A DNA stretch of 64,000 nt from Planomicrobium sp. CPCC 101110 (GCF_007859395.1 NZ_VOHD01000006.1:124001-188000), one strand, 5' to 3'; shown: positions 8,693 through 18,392, counted from the stretch's first letter. Made by a program: numbers and translations. The notes: a model not told the origin generated them from the letters alone.

Positions 8693-8923
8693 CCCATTCA
8701 CCTCAATTAAATAGTAAAAATCTCTGAAAAAAGTTGCTCCCAATTGGAATTAATCAGGCTCGTTCATATGGTATACCCTGTTTCATTTGATTAAAATGAG
8801 AAGTTAAAAAATAAAAGCTACGCAAATGCCATTACCAGTAAAAGCATTATGGTAGAGGCCAATAGTTGACTGAATTTACTTTATGAGACGAAAGGGAAAA
8901 TTTTTTCATGGCGTTTTTAATAT

Positions 8924-9709
8924 TTATAACGGATTTTCTCCGAAAACTGCCCAAAGACGAGGAAGCGTTCTGCGTAAACTTTCCTTCATATCTTCCTCCC
9001 AAACTATTTCAAACTCATTCAGGTTAAAATCTTCACCCATCAATTGTTCGTATAATCTCTTATAGTCTTCGAAACCTGAACCGGTTTTCACTTCGTAAGC
9101 GTTGCTTGCGACTCGTAGCAACGCTTTCAGCTGGGGACTTCCTTCTCGTTCTTCAAGCAATTTTAGAAAGGGAAGAAGGGATTCTGGGTCTCTAATCGCC
9201 GCATAATAAATGGTTTCCCCTAAGGAAAGCATCCATGCTCGAAATGAATGGAAGCCTTCTTCAGAACATCCTCCCATGGCAATAGTAGCAGCGGCCCATA
9301 AATCCTTTGTATACGACTTGCTATAATGCTCACGCAAAAAGGAGTCGAAACTGATAATGTCTGTCACTGATTTTTCGGATAAATGAGAAACGAGCCATTC
9401 CAAGGGTTCGAAAGGATTTCCACCATGCTCTTTGCATTCCTCTAAAAGCTCCCAGAAGCGGGAGTCTGTCATTGCACTTTCTGCTATTTTGTGTGGAACA
9501 GCCACAGCCGGCCGGTAGCCTTTTTTCAATTTGGATCCAATGAGCCGATGCGCTTCCTTCAGACAAGCCTCCGGCGAAGAAAAATCTTTCGCTCTCATCG
9601 TGCCAGCAGTTCCTATTCTTCCGTATGTAACGGCAAACGAATTTTTTGCCACAGTTATTTTCCAAAACTTGTTTGAATAGCTGCTCTGACAAATTAAATG
9701 GGCTTCCAA
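8924..9709 (-). CDS. WGR domain plus DUF4240 protein
   Basis: A 261-residue protein starting with TTG after a perfect AGGAGGT placed 7 bases away. Residues 5-75 form a WGR domain with the YGRIGTAG core, a module that binds nucleic acid in PARPs and accompanies MolR-type proteins. Residues 80-190 (DSRFWELLEECKEHGG onward) fit DUF4240, which is often fused to WGR. No catalytic residues are evident. It is a single gene between non-coding stretches. Confidence 0.8.
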   Translation of the reverse strand: MEAHLICQSSYSNKFWKITVAKNSFAVTYGRIGTAGTMRAKDFSSPEACLKEAHRLIGSKLKKGYRPAVAVPHKIAESAMTDSRFWELLEECKEHGGNPFEPLEWLVSHLSEKSVTDIISFDSFLREHYSKSYTKDLWAAATIAMGGCSEEGFHSFRAWMLSLGETIYYAAIRDPESLLPFLKLLEEREGSPQLKALLRVASNAYEVKTGSGFEDYKRLYEQLMGEDFNLNEFEIVWEEDMKESLRRTLPRLWAVFGENPL

Positions 9710-9904
9710 TAGTGCACCTCCTCGAACCTTCCATTTTAAAAGAACTTACTTCCAATCATTTTCTTATTGTACATAGAGGCAGTATTTTATGCACTAGGCA
9801 ATTTAGTAAGAAGTAGGATAGAAGTTCATATATCGACACCATCAATTCGTAATCTTTAACGGATTTCTAACTGGTTCGCGGCTGAAAAGTGCGGATATAA
9901 CAGT

Positions 9905-11123
9905 TCGGACACCAATGAGAAATTCGACGTCATCATATTCGATGAAAGCAGCCAATGCGATCTGTTTTCGATCAATGTGCTGCTCCGCGGGAAAAAGGTC
10001 GTAGTTGTCGGAGACGACGAACAAATCAGCCCGCAATCCATCGGGACGAAGCAAGAAGATGTATACGAATTGCTGCGCCGCCACTTGAAAGGCATACCGA
10101 ATGCCGATTTGTTTGACGGCAATCTCTCCCTATACGAGATTGCCGAACAGACTTTCTCGAAAGAAGGGAAATTGATGCTGCGCGAACATTTCCGCTGCAT
10201 GCCGGAAATCATCCAGTTCTCGAACGACATGAGCTACGGCGGCGAAATGATTCCGCTGCGCCTGCCGCTCGAAGAAGACAAAATCGACCCGCCGGTCACA
10301 GCGATCAAAGTCAATGACGGCCGCATCGATGACCGAAAAGATGTCAACGAAGGCGAGATCGATGCAATCGTCGCCGATATGGCAGCCATGATTCGTGATC
10401 CGAAGCTGAAAGGGCAGACGTTCGGCGTCATCACGCTGCTCGGGCAGGATCAGCACAAGCTGCTAGAATCCTGCATCCGCCAAGAAATCGGCGACCGCGA
10501 ATTTGTCGAACGGAAAATCATCTGCGGAAATCCGTATACGCTGCAAGGTGACGAGCGCGACATCATCTTCCTGTCGATGGTGTCAGCGCCGAACCGGAGA
10601 TTTATGGCGTTGACCAAAAATGTCGACATGCAGCGGTTCAACGTTGCCGTAAGCCGGGCGAAAAACCAGATGCGGCTCTACCATTCCGTGGATTTGGAAG
10701 AGCTGAATCCGGAAGATCTTCGCTACCGTTTGCTGAGCTATTGCCAAAACCCGACCCGCTTCAATATGGAAGTCCAGAACCTCGAAGAGCAATGCGATTC
10801 GCCGTTCGAAGTGGACGTGCTGCGTATGCTTTTAGCGCGCGGCTATAAAGTCACGCCGCAAGTCAAAGGCGGCCAGTACCGGATCGACTTGGTCGTCGAA
10901 GGCATCCGCGACCGCCTAATGCGACGGCGAAAGATGGCAAGGCCCCGAGAAATTCGAAGAAGACATGAAGCGCCAGGAATCTTTGGAACGCGCAGGCTGG
11001 AAATTCTGGCGGGTACTCGGAAGAGAGTTTTATTTTGATAAGGCGAAAGCTTTAGAGAGTCTTTGGGTGCAGTTGGATGCGCTTGGGATTGAGCCGGTTA
11101 GGGATCGGCAGTTGACTAAATAA
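9905..11123 (+). pseudogene. Truncated and frameshifted SF1 helicase with C-terminal DUF559/Vsr-like nuclease domain
   Basis: The frame starts abruptly near the Walker B motif (FDVIIFDESSQCDLFS at about 9925), so the ATP-binding Walker A half is absent. Motif III (VVVGDDEQISPQ), the LREHFRC segment, the TLQGDERDIIFLS motif and the VAVSRAK motif VI follow. After the RIDLVVEGIRDR segment the reading frame breaks near 10915; the nuclease half resumes in another frame (CDGERWQGPEKFEEDMKRQE, LERAGWKFWRVLGREF) and ends at 11123. The break fits a small deletion of about 8 bases. Codon use resembles the core genome, unlike the AT-rich genes downstream. Confidence 0.85.
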
Positions 11124-11170
11124 TGATGCAAAGTTTGAAAAGATTATGAGAAAGTCGAAGTAACATTTGA

Positions 11171-11344
11171 ATTACCTATCGTACTTTTGCCGCCTTTCCA
11201 GACGCTAAGTATCAGGTCTTCTGCCTGCATCTATCACACGGTCTTTCCCATAGAGTTCTTGTCACGGACCGGGAAGAAAGACAGACCCTAGACGAAGAGA
11301 TTTTGAAAAATTTTATCGGCAAATGGAAAATCACCAATCAATAA
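11171..11344 (+). pseudogene. C-terminal fragment of an unidentified gene
   Basis: An open frame without start codon reads AAFPDAKYQVFCLHLSHGLS, then HRVLVTDREERQ and EEILKNFIGKWKI before a TAA. The composition looks like genuine protein, but I do not recognise the family. It lies in the debris between the broken helicase gene and the desaturase. Confidence 0.4.
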
Positions 11345-11777
11345 TGACGATATCGTAGGCATCAATTCATGTTATCTTCAACTTCTATTGGCATTCAATC
11401 AAGCTCATACCGAACTGACAGAGATGTTTTTAAAAGCTTAATTGACAAGGCAAACACAGGTAAATGATTTACCTATTTTTACTTAATTATTGACGGGCTT
11501 GAAAGAAGCTAGAATAATTAAAAGTATTGTCTTGTGTATTTGTCAAGAAAAAAATAAGCATGTTCAAACTATAATATCTAAAGAAAGTTAGATGTATTTA
11601 ATCTCCATTGGTTAAAACAATAGAGGAATGTCTATATTTAATAATAAAAGTTAAAAAATCGAATTTGTGAAAAATTGATCTATCCTACTTGGCGGTTACA
11701 CTAACGTTCTAACATTATAATTGTTAAAAAAATTCAAATGGTTTAAAGTTAGGAAAACACCTAAAGGAGAAAAGATA
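11345..11777. other. AT-rich intergenic region before the desaturase
   Basis: No gene is seen. The base composition drops sharply to AT-rich here and stays so to about 14.6 kb. A longer TTG frame for the desaturase (from 11721) has no ribosome binding site and is not used. No clear promoter can be singled out in this T/A-rich sequence. Confidence 0.4.
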
Positions 11778-12674
11778 ATGTTAAATTCAGATTTGGATAT
11801 ACGCTTAGAATCACGAATTAAAGAATTATACCAATTACACAAGGAACGTTCTGCAAATATTGACTGGAGCTATCACGAATTTATTCCATGGGACAAGGCC
11901 ATGTCCTTCCAACGAGTTCCTTGGGATGAGAGTCAAGTAACTCTTCCAGAAGGTGTAATTATTGCGGTAGAAACAGCATTACTTACAGAAGTAAATTTAC
12001 CTTGGTATACTTCGCATTTGGATTATACATTTAAAAATTCAATGGAAGTAATAAATGATTTCGTACGCACTTGGACGGCTGAAGAAGATCAGCACTCTAA
12101 CTTACTTGAAACGTATTTATTGGTGACACGAAACGTAAATCCCGTAAGATTGCATGAATTAAGAAAACGAGTAGTTGAAAGTGGCTGGTTTCCAGACTTC
12201 ACTAATCCTCTAGCAACAATGGCCTATACTACTTTGCAAGAGTTAGCTACACTAGTTTTTTATAATAATGTAGCTAGGGTAGCAGGTCTTTACGACAAAG
12301 ATTTAGCAACATTACTTCGACGTGTAGCGAAAGACGAAGCACTTCATTATGCATTCTATCGCGATACAGTGAAAGCACATCTTGAACTTGATCCGAATTT
12401 CATTGTTTATTTTGAGAAGGTAATTATTAATTTCTCTATGCCAGGTGCCGTTATGCCAGACTTTAACGAGAGAATGAAAACCATTGCAATAGATACGAAT
12501 TATGGACCACTACAATACTTTGACCAAGTATTAGATGTAGTTGTTAAATACTGGGATATTGCCAACTTGCAACCTACTAGCGAAGATGCCAAACAATCAC
12601 AAGCGAATATATTGAAATATCATGGGCGTTTAAAAAGAATTACAGATCGCCAGCTAGAAAAAAATAAAAAGTAG
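11778..12674 (+). CDS. Acyl-ACP desaturase (soluble diiron, FA_desaturase_2 type)
   Basis: These enzymes insert a cis double bond into acyl-ACP using a diiron centre and reduced ferredoxin. Starting at ATG 11778 (AAGGAG 8 bases upstream), the 298-residue protein has the expected ligand set: Glu71, Glu103 and His106 (TAEEDQH), Glu155 (LQELAT), Glu187 and His190 (KDEALHY). The gene is much more AT-rich than the flanking broken genes and lies in a decayed island, which suggests acquisition by transfer. It would alter membrane fluidity, plausibly in the cold. Confidence 0.9.
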   Translation: MLNSDLDIRLESRIKELYQLHKERSANIDWSYHEFIPWDKAMSFQRVPWDESQVTLPEGVIIAVETALLTEVNLPWYTSHLDYTFKNSMEVINDFVRTWTAEEDQHSNLLETYLLVTRNVNPVRLHELRKRVVESGWFPDFTNPLATMAYTTLQELATLVFYNNVARVAGLYDKDLATLLRRVAKDEALHYAFYRDTVKAHLELDPNFIVYFEKVIINFSMPGAVMPDFNERMKTIAIDTNYGPLQYFDQVLDVVVKYWDIANLQPTSEDAKQSQANILKYHGRLKRITDRQLEKNKK

Positions 12675-12697
12675 ATGTATGAAAGGGTTTTTTTATC

Positions 12698-12952
12698 ATG
12701 AAAACAACTTGCGAATTATGTGAAAAAGAAACGAAAGATAAAGTAAGTTATTTGGAACTTGAAACGTGGGAATTTAATTTTTTAAAGAAAGAGAAAAAAG
12801 ACTTTTACTTTATTTGTTTTAATTGTTTTGACAAACATACGAATAATTTCATTGACAAAGAAATGGATCTTGAATTGAGAAAAAAACGTTCTCTTTTGGT
12901 GAATAGAGAGATCCAAGAAGAAATCGAGGCTATTCTTGAAATCGAAAATTAA
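12698..12952 (+). CDS. Small CxxC...CxxC protein (zinc-ribbon-like)
   Basis: An 84-residue protein 23 bp after the desaturase with an AAAGGG site, probably co-transcribed. Cys5/Cys8 (CELC) and Cys46/Cys49 (CFNC) could bind zinc; the C-terminal 35 residues are a charged helix. The layout CxxC, about 40 residues, CxxC, then (D/S)xxTN and a basic helix repeats at the head of the 332-residue protein at 13602. Function unknown. Confidence 0.65.
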   Translation: MKTTCELCEKETKDKVSYLELETWEFNFLKKEKKDFYFICFNCFDKHTNNFIDKEMDLELRKKRSLLVNREIQEEIEAILEIEN

Positions 12953-13601
12953 TTACTCAACTATATTTATTGAGCCTAAGTTGAAAGCATATGAGCAATA
13001 AATTGAATCTCTTAAAACAGTATTACAAGTACGTAATGTATTAAAGAGGCATCACTTTAGTGAAATAGATGAAATTTGGATTGGTGAAAAGAAAATCCAA
13101 CTAGGTTCCAATGATATTAACACGGCAAGAATAAATAATTGCTTCATCATATATGAGGACCCGAGGATACAGGAGTCGGAAAAAGGAAAGCCATCTTCTT
13201 TGGAGGATGGCTTTTTACGTTCTAAAATATTGATATAGACAATAGAGAATTATCCATAGAAAAAACATTTAAATAAATCATCAAAAGTATCGATTTTAAC
13301 GCGAAACATCACGTTTAACTGATCAAATATGATGTTTGCCGCACTAAAACGTCTAGTGATATAGAAACAGGTAAGTAAAGATGAATCCTTGAATCCTTGG
13401 TGAATATGTAACAATTTACTAATAAATGATAATATAAAAAAAAGCCTCGTAGCGGGCTCTTATTAAAATGCTTAGTGTTCTTAGCTTTTCTAATGATAGA
13501 TGTAATTATTATTTATAATGTGGTTTTTGAATGGGTGCTTCACTTGAACAAGGAGTAAAGCTTTTTCCTTCTTCAACTAACGCAACGATTGGAGGTGTAC
13601 G
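12953..13601. other. Gap with gene debris between the two CxxC genes
   Basis: A frame without start at about 12998-13240 (IESLKTVLQVRNVLKRHHFS, EIDEIWIGEKKIQLG) looks like degenerate coding sequence. It runs into the terminator at 13187. A second small inverted repeat (AGCCTCG/CGGGCT, about 13443-13460) follows. No intact gene is seen. Confidence 0.4.
13187..13216 (+). terminator. Intrinsic terminator
   Basis: A 12-bp stem with one mismatch (AAAGCCATCTTC / GAGGATGGCTTT), a TTTG loop and five T. It can end transcription from the desaturase unit. Confidence 0.85.
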
Positions 13602-14600
13602 ATGGACTGTATCATTTGTGGGAAACAAGTAGTAAATGAAAACAATCGGTTGCAAAAGAAAGTGAAAGATTATTTGAAAACAACCAGCGAACTAGATGTA
13701 AAGCATCGATGGATTAAACAATGGAAAATCTGTTATGACTGTAGTGAATCGTATACGAATGACAATCTTGTAGATAATTCTGAAGTTCTACAAAAAATAG
13801 AGAACCAGAAAAAGCGTAAGAAACAACTAGGAAAAGCTAAAAGAAAACAGGGGCCTTTGGGAGAAACACGAGCTTATTACATTGAGAGATATATTGATTA
13901 TGCTACGTGTAAAGCAGAGCAAAAAGGTCAACATATAGTTAAACCACCGCCCTTGATAAATAGTCGACAATACGATGCCGCCTATATTGAATATGTTAAA
14001 AGCAGTGAATCCACCGCTGTGTTGATTGTGCGGGATATGGTAAAGGATATAGACACGAAGGGAAAGTGGATTGATGTAAGGCATATGGAGCAGCGATTTT
14101 TGTCTCATTCTGAGGGGGATTTTTCTTTTATCATTGTTGAATTATTTTCGAGAAAACAAAAACCAACTTATCCGAAGAAAATGGCAGAAGAGACGAATTC
14201 GGATTACAAAAATCGTATAGCGTATATCACGTGGCAAGCCGCAACGGCTGACATACATCATCAGCGAACTCAAGGAATAAAGGGAGACGTATATATCGTG
14301 TTGCCCTGTCTAAAGAACGAACATGAGAGCACGTATGAGAAGCATTATATCGTATGGGATCATTCGCACCGTCACTTCAAGCGCGTTAGAGAAAGCAATC
14401 AATATGTAAATATCTTAAAGCCACCTCTATGGGGATACGATATCGTTGCTACAAAAAAAATAAATCACCAACAGCTACGTTATATTGAGAAAAACTTGTA
14501 TCAAATCATTGGCAAAACCCATAAAAAAAGTGGCGTTACTCTTTCCATATTCAGCCCGCAAAAGAAAAGAGGGACTGCATCAAAATTGAAAAGCTCATAA
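13602..14600 (+). CDS. Unrecognised protein with N-terminal zinc-ribbon-like head
   Basis: A 332-residue protein with a GGAGGT site. The head carries Cys3/Cys6 (CIIC) and Cys44/Cys47 (CYDC) followed by SESYTN and a very basic helix, matching the 84-residue protein at 12698. The middle (LIVRDMVKDIDTKGKWIDV, DFSFIIVELFSRK, GDVYIVLPCLKN) looks like an alpha/beta domain; the tail is basic (KKRGTASKLKSS). No family is recognised. It reads into the truncated gene at 14582, suggesting insertion there. Confidence 0.6.
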   Translation: MDCIICGKQVVNENNRLQKKVKDYLKTTSELDVKHRWIKQWKICYDCSESYTNDNLVDNSEVLQKIENQKKRKKQLGKAKRKQGPLGETRAYYIERYIDYATCKAEQKGQHIVKPPPLINSRQYDAAYIEYVKSSESTAVLIVRDMVKDIDTKGKWIDVRHMEQRFLSHSEGDFSFIIVELFSRKQKPTYPKKMAEETNSDYKNRIAYITWQAATADIHHQRTQGIKGDVYIVLPCLKNEHESTYEKHYIVWDHSHRHFKRVRESNQYVNILKPPLWGYDIVATKKINHQQLRYIEKNLYQIIGKTHKKSGVTLSIFSPQKKRGTASKLKSS

Positions 14601-14821
14601 GCAAGCTCGTTATGAAACCGGAGAACGACCGGTTAGGAGTTAATGTTTCGAACGCCTTGAATTATTTGGGCGATCAAGGACTAGTGGCAACGGAAAATAT
14701 CCTGTCTGGTTTCCCGCACCCTTCAGGCGGCAACGGCCATCGTCACAAGCAATTCGCTGAAAACAAAGCGGCGATGCAAGAGAAATTGAAGGATCATTTT
14801 CTTCAGGAGAGCCGCATTTAA
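14582..14821 (+). pseudogene. C-terminal remnant of a uracil-DNA-glycosylase-like protein
   Basis: The open frame at 14582-14821 overlaps the end of the previous gene and has no ribosome binding site. It contains GFPHPSGGNGHRHKQFAENK, which fits the HPS motif and downstream helix of UDG-superfamily proteins near their C-terminus. Only about 80 residues remain, and codon use returns to the core type. The family assignment is from motif memory and needs a profile search. Confidence 0.5.
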
Positions 14822-14830
14822 GAAGTATGA

Positions 14831-14874
14831 AAAAGCCGCTGATTACAGATGTTTCCCTGTAATCAGCGGCTTTT
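14831..14874 (+). terminator. Strong intrinsic terminator
   Basis: A perfect 18-bp stem AAAAGCCGCTGATTACAG / CTGTAATCAGCGGCTTTT with an 8-base loop, 10 bases after the UDG-like remnant. Confidence 0.95.
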
Positions 14875-15045
14875 AATTTTTAAAATGGTTGGGAAGAAGA
14901 TGCATTAAGAGAAGTTATGTCATCGAAGCACTCTTCAATTACAAAAGAAATTAAATCAAAAGCGGCTGCGCTTATGAACGCTAGAAATTAGATTTATTAA
15001 ATTCTATGATGAAATTAGAAAGCGATAATACACAAATAGTCAGAG

Positions 15046-15354
15046 TTGGAAGTGTTCGAATGGCCGCTTTTTTTCCTCGGCATCAATACGATCATGTACA
15101 GCTTCATCTTCTATAGATCGAAACTTGTACCAACGGCTATCGCTCTTTTGGGCATGGCGGGTGCCATACTTGTTTTTATCTGTGCTTTGCTGGTCCTATT
15201 CGGTGCCATCCAGCAAGTTTCAATTTCAGGGGGGCTGATGGCGCTGCCGATTGCAGTCTATGAAATAACCTTTGCGGTTTGGCTCATCCTTAAAAGCTTT
15301 AATGAAACTGAAGTTGTTTCCTTGGAAGCAAAAAGCAATATCCCTGTATATTAG
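15046..15354 (+). pseudogene. C-terminal part of a DUF4386 membrane protein
   Basis: About 100 residues with three hydrophobic segments and the FYRSKLVPTAIALLGMAGA loop typical of the second half of DUF4386 proteins, which normally exceed 200 residues. There is no upstream ribosome binding site and the N-terminal half is missing. Scattered coding-like debris precedes it at 14900-15040. Confidence 0.65.
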
Positions 15355-15435
15355 CTCGCTTTTCAACAAAGAGCTTTGAAAAGGAAAGGGGGCAGCAATC
15401 TTGTTTGTCTCCATAATTTTGAACTCACTGCAAAC

Positions 15436-15474
15436 AAAAGGCTGTAGTCCCCTAAAAGGGAACTGCAGCCTTTT
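15436..15474 (+). terminator. Intrinsic terminator
   Basis: Arms AAAAGGCTGTAGTCCC and GGGAACTGCAGCCTTTT pair with one bulge around a CTAAAA loop. Confidence 0.85.
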
Positions 15475-15630
15475 AATAGTCATATCAATGCTCTATAAAA
15501 TTAAACAAAAACATGTATAAAAATTATGGCTTGTAATGAAAATCAGTCATGAAAATGGCTTGTTCTTTAAAAAACTTGTTTTTTATCCTGGTTTTAACAT
15601 TCATATGGTGAACTAGGAAGAGGATTTGCA

Positions 15631-15835
15631 ATGTTGAGTGGAAAGGATTTTACTGCAAAGATTTTATTGGCTGAAAATGATGAGACGTTTGATGAACTTG
15701 CGATTCATTTATTATAGAGAAAGAGAGCCAAAAGGCCGGCTGGGTGAAAAAGCTTCGTATGAATTCGCCAGTGGCTCATTGTATGACGTTGAATCGGCAA
15801 TGAAAACCATTGAGGTAACGGTTAAGTTATATTAG
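15631..15835 (+). pseudogene. Decayed OmpR-type response regulator
   Basis: An ATG frame at 15631 reads KILLAENDETFDELAIHLL and stops after about 28 codons, recalling the first strand and acidic pocket of receiver domains. About 60 bases later another frame reads LYDVESAMKTIEVTVK and, after a one-base shift, YIRESLQ, which fits the wing and last strand of an OmpR-type DNA-binding domain. It sits directly before the sensor kinase gene, the usual place of its partner. The assignment is inference from these two short matches. Confidence 0.4.
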
Positions 15836-15868
15836 GGAAAGTTTACAGTGAAAAAGGAGGGGATGGGA

Positions 15869-17278
15869 TTGAAACTGTTAGGGGAATGGAGTATGAAATT
15901 GAAAAAATCTAGGGTTTTCAGGAAAAGTGAAAAAAGCATGTTTGCACAGACCCGTAATCGTTTGACTCTTTTCTATAGCACCATTCTTACGTTGTTCCTT
16001 GCGGTTTTTGTTGGGATTGCATTGCTGGTGTTCTACTTTGTCATTACAAACGAACAGGAACAGACTCTCCGAATCTTGTCAGACCGGGAAGTCGATATGG
16101 CTGAACGGGCACTTGACGGCAGCCGCGGGGCATGGAAAGAACAGCAGCGCCGAATGTTAGCGGAAAATCAAGTGTTTTATTACGTTATTGAAAACGACGG
16201 GGACCTAAAGATCAATAAAGACAATAACGAAGATCTACAAGACCATTACTTAAGCCTAGTTGATGAATGGGTCACCGATGAAGTTGAAGTAAATAGGACG
16301 ACGGTCGAGATAAGTGAAAATGACCCGCTTTATGTGGATTATCAGGACACCGACATGGAACTGCTGCTTCTTGCCCGGCCGGTTAAGGATGAAGGCGAAC
16401 GGGTTGCCATGTTGTATATGGCGATTGACAATTCATTTTACAGCAGCATCATCAAATGGATCGTGCTTATTTTTGTAGGTTTTGCGCTTGTCTTTGCTGT
16501 CATCGGAGTAGTGTTGAGCCACTGGATGTCAAAGCGCGCCCTCGAGCCTGTTGAATTTGCTTACAATCTGCAAAGGGAATTTGTTTCAAACGCTTCTCAT
16601 GAACTTCGGACTCCTCTCAGTGTCATCTTATCGGCAGTGGAAGCATTAAGTATGGAAGCGGACAAAGACAATCCTTTTACGGCGAAAGTGCTGGGAACTT
16701 TGAAACATGAAGTGAAGCGGATGTCTAGCCTAATATCGGAATTGCTTGCGCTGGCCCGGTCAGATTCAGAACAGGCATCAGTGGAATTGAAGAAAGAACA
16801 TTTTGATATTCGCCCGATTGCGGAACAGGTGGTAGAATCTTTCAGCAAACTTGGAAGCGAAAAACAAATCAACTTGATTCTGGCGGCACCGGAGAGGGTC
16901 TTTGTTGTCGGAGACCGTGATAAACTTGCCCAATTGATGTATATCCTGATGGATAATGCCATCAAATATACGCCTGCCGGCGGCCAAGTGGAAATGGCCT
17001 TGGATAAGCACAGCAACAAAAAGCTTGATGAATTTGTCTTGTCAGTTTCGGATACCGGCATCGGCATTCTTCCGGAAGATCAATTGAAGATTTTCGAACG
17101 GTTTTACCGGACAGACAAAGTCCGGTCCAGAAAGGAAGGGGGATTCGGGCTTGGCTTGTCCATTGCAAAAATGATTGCGGCTGCCCATGAAGGCGAAATA
17201 AAAGTGGAGAGTGAAGGCGGAAAAGGTTCTATTTTCAGTGCGAAAATCCCTTTTTCGCCGAAGGCATCGTCCCTGTGA
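15869..17278 (+). CDS. Membrane sensor histidine kinase (orphan)
   Basis: The TTG at 15869 lies 8 bases after AAGGAGG and is preferred to the GTG frame at 15848. The 469-residue protein has TM helices at about 35-59 and 194-218, an extracellular sensor of about 130 residues, HisKA with His244 (NASHELRTPL), and an HATPase with N, G1 and G2 boxes (DNAIKYTP, DTGIGI, GFGLGLS). No clear HAMP domain lies between TM2 and HisKA. No intact partner regulator is adjacent; the remnant at 15631 may have been it. Confidence 0.9.
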   Translation: MKLLGEWSMKLKKSRVFRKSEKSMFAQTRNRLTLFYSTILTLFLAVFVGIALLVFYFVITNEQEQTLRILSDREVDMAERALDGSRGAWKEQQRRMLAENQVFYYVIENDGDLKINKDNNEDLQDHYLSLVDEWVTDEVEVNRTTVEISENDPLYVDYQDTDMELLLLARPVKDEGERVAMLYMAIDNSFYSSIIKWIVLIFVGFALVFAVIGVVLSHWMSKRALEPVEFAYNLQREFVSNASHELRTPLSVILSAVEALSMEADKDNPFTAKVLGTLKHEVKRMSSLISELLALARSDSEQASVELKKEHFDIRPIAEQVVESFSKLGSEKQINLILAAPERVFVVGDRDKLAQLMYILMDNAIKYTPAGGQVEMALDKHSNKKLDEFVLSVSDTGIGILPEDQLKIFERFYRTDKVRSRKEGGFGLGLSIAKMIAAAHEGEIKVESEGGKGSIFSAKIPFSPKASSL

Positions 17279-17390
17279 AATGAGAATTCTTTAGTCAAGG
17301 GAGCGATGGAGATGCATGTTTTTTCAGGAGCGTTTTTTGTAAAGCCCTAAGATGGTCTCTTCAGCTAAAATGCGAGCAGGGACAAAAAAG

Positions 17391-17431
17391 AAAAAGCGGG
17401 AGGCAAAGTGAAATTCGCCTCCCGCTTTTTT
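17391..17431. terminator. Bidirectional terminator
   Basis: A perfect 14-bp stem AAAAAGCGGGAGGC / GCCTCCCGCTTTTT between the convergent kinase and esterase genes. Confidence 0.9.
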
Positions 17432-18203
17432 ATTGGTCTTTCTTTGCCGGTGAGTCTCCTGGTTCATGCTTGTGGAAAAAAGCGAGCGTCTCTTTGATGA
17501 TGCGCTGCTGGTCGTTATCGAGAGTGGCAACGTGATAGCTGTCCGGCATTTCAATAATGGCTTTTTCTTTGGAGGAGATTTCATCAAAGATAATTTGGGC
17601 ATTGTTCGCAGGCACTACATGATCTTCCGGCGCTACGAAGATCAGCGCCGGGCATTGCACTTTTGATAAGCCGGCGCGCACTTCCGACATGAATTTCAAC
17701 AGCTGTTTGACCGAAGCGACTGGCGTCATTTCATAGGCTAGTTCCGTTACACCCGCTTTTTTGATATCAGATCCGATGGCGTCCAAGAAGCGGACATCTT
17801 GCATATCGTTTACCGCCACCATTGAAGGTACGTCAACTGCGGCATTGATCAAAGAAATCGCCTGGATTTCAGGATGATTTTCCGCTATGTACAATGCAAG
17901 CGTCCCGCCCATCGATAACCCTGCCATGAAAATGGTATCGCAGCGTTCGCGCAGCCAAGCATAGGCTTCTTCTATCGAAGCGACCCAATCATGGTAGGTC
18001 GTCTGTTCCATTTCTTCGTGATGAGTGCCATGTCCTTTGAGCCTTGGAACAGATACCGTGTAGCCTTCTTTGGCAAAAGCTTCTCCAAGCGGCCTCATGC
18101 TCTGGGTGGTGCCCGTAAATCCGTGTGAAACCAAAATGCCGATGCGGCCACCCTCAGCTGTATAAGGTTCAGCGCCTTCCAATATGGTAAAGTTCCGAGT
18201 CAT
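17430..18203 (-). CDS. Alpha/beta hydrolase, carboxylesterase/monoacylglycerol lipase type
   Basis: A 257-residue cytoplasmic hydrolase with nucleophile Ser97 in GLSMGG, acid Asp194 (APEDHVVP) and base His224 (DSYHVATLD), and the oxyanion HGFTG loop at 27-31. It closely follows the layout of Bacillus Est30-type carboxylesterases, which act on short- to medium-chain esters. A GGAGGAG site precedes the ATG. It is monocistronic. Confidence 0.9.
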   Translation of the reverse strand: MTRNFTILEGAEPYTAEGGRIGILVSHGFTGTTQSMRPLGEAFAKEGYTVSVPRLKGHGTHHEEMEQTTYHDWVASIEEAYAWLRERCDTIFMAGLSMGGTLALYIAENHPEIQAISLINAAVDVPSMVAVNDMQDVRFLDAIGSDIKKAGVTELAYEMTPVASVKQLLKFMSEVRAGLSKVQCPALIFVAPEDHVVPANNAQIIFDEISSKEKAIIEMPDSYHVATLDNDQQRIIKETLAFFHKHEPGDSPAKKDQ

Positions 18204-18392
18204 TTCCTCTCCTCCTTTTCATCGATAAAGTTAACTTCGATAAAAGCTTAAGAATTCCCTTTTTTGTACATGATTCGAGATGTTCGCTTTTCTTTTCAAT
18301 AAGAATTGTCGGCCGCATCCCAATAAAATAAAAACAAAACTTTAAATGGCATCGGGTTTAATTCATTGAGACAAGGGAATTTTAATGTTGTA

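Noticed and set aside
11721-11777. Longer TTG start for the desaturase
   Set aside because: No ribosome binding site, whereas ATG 11778 has AAGGAG at good spacing.
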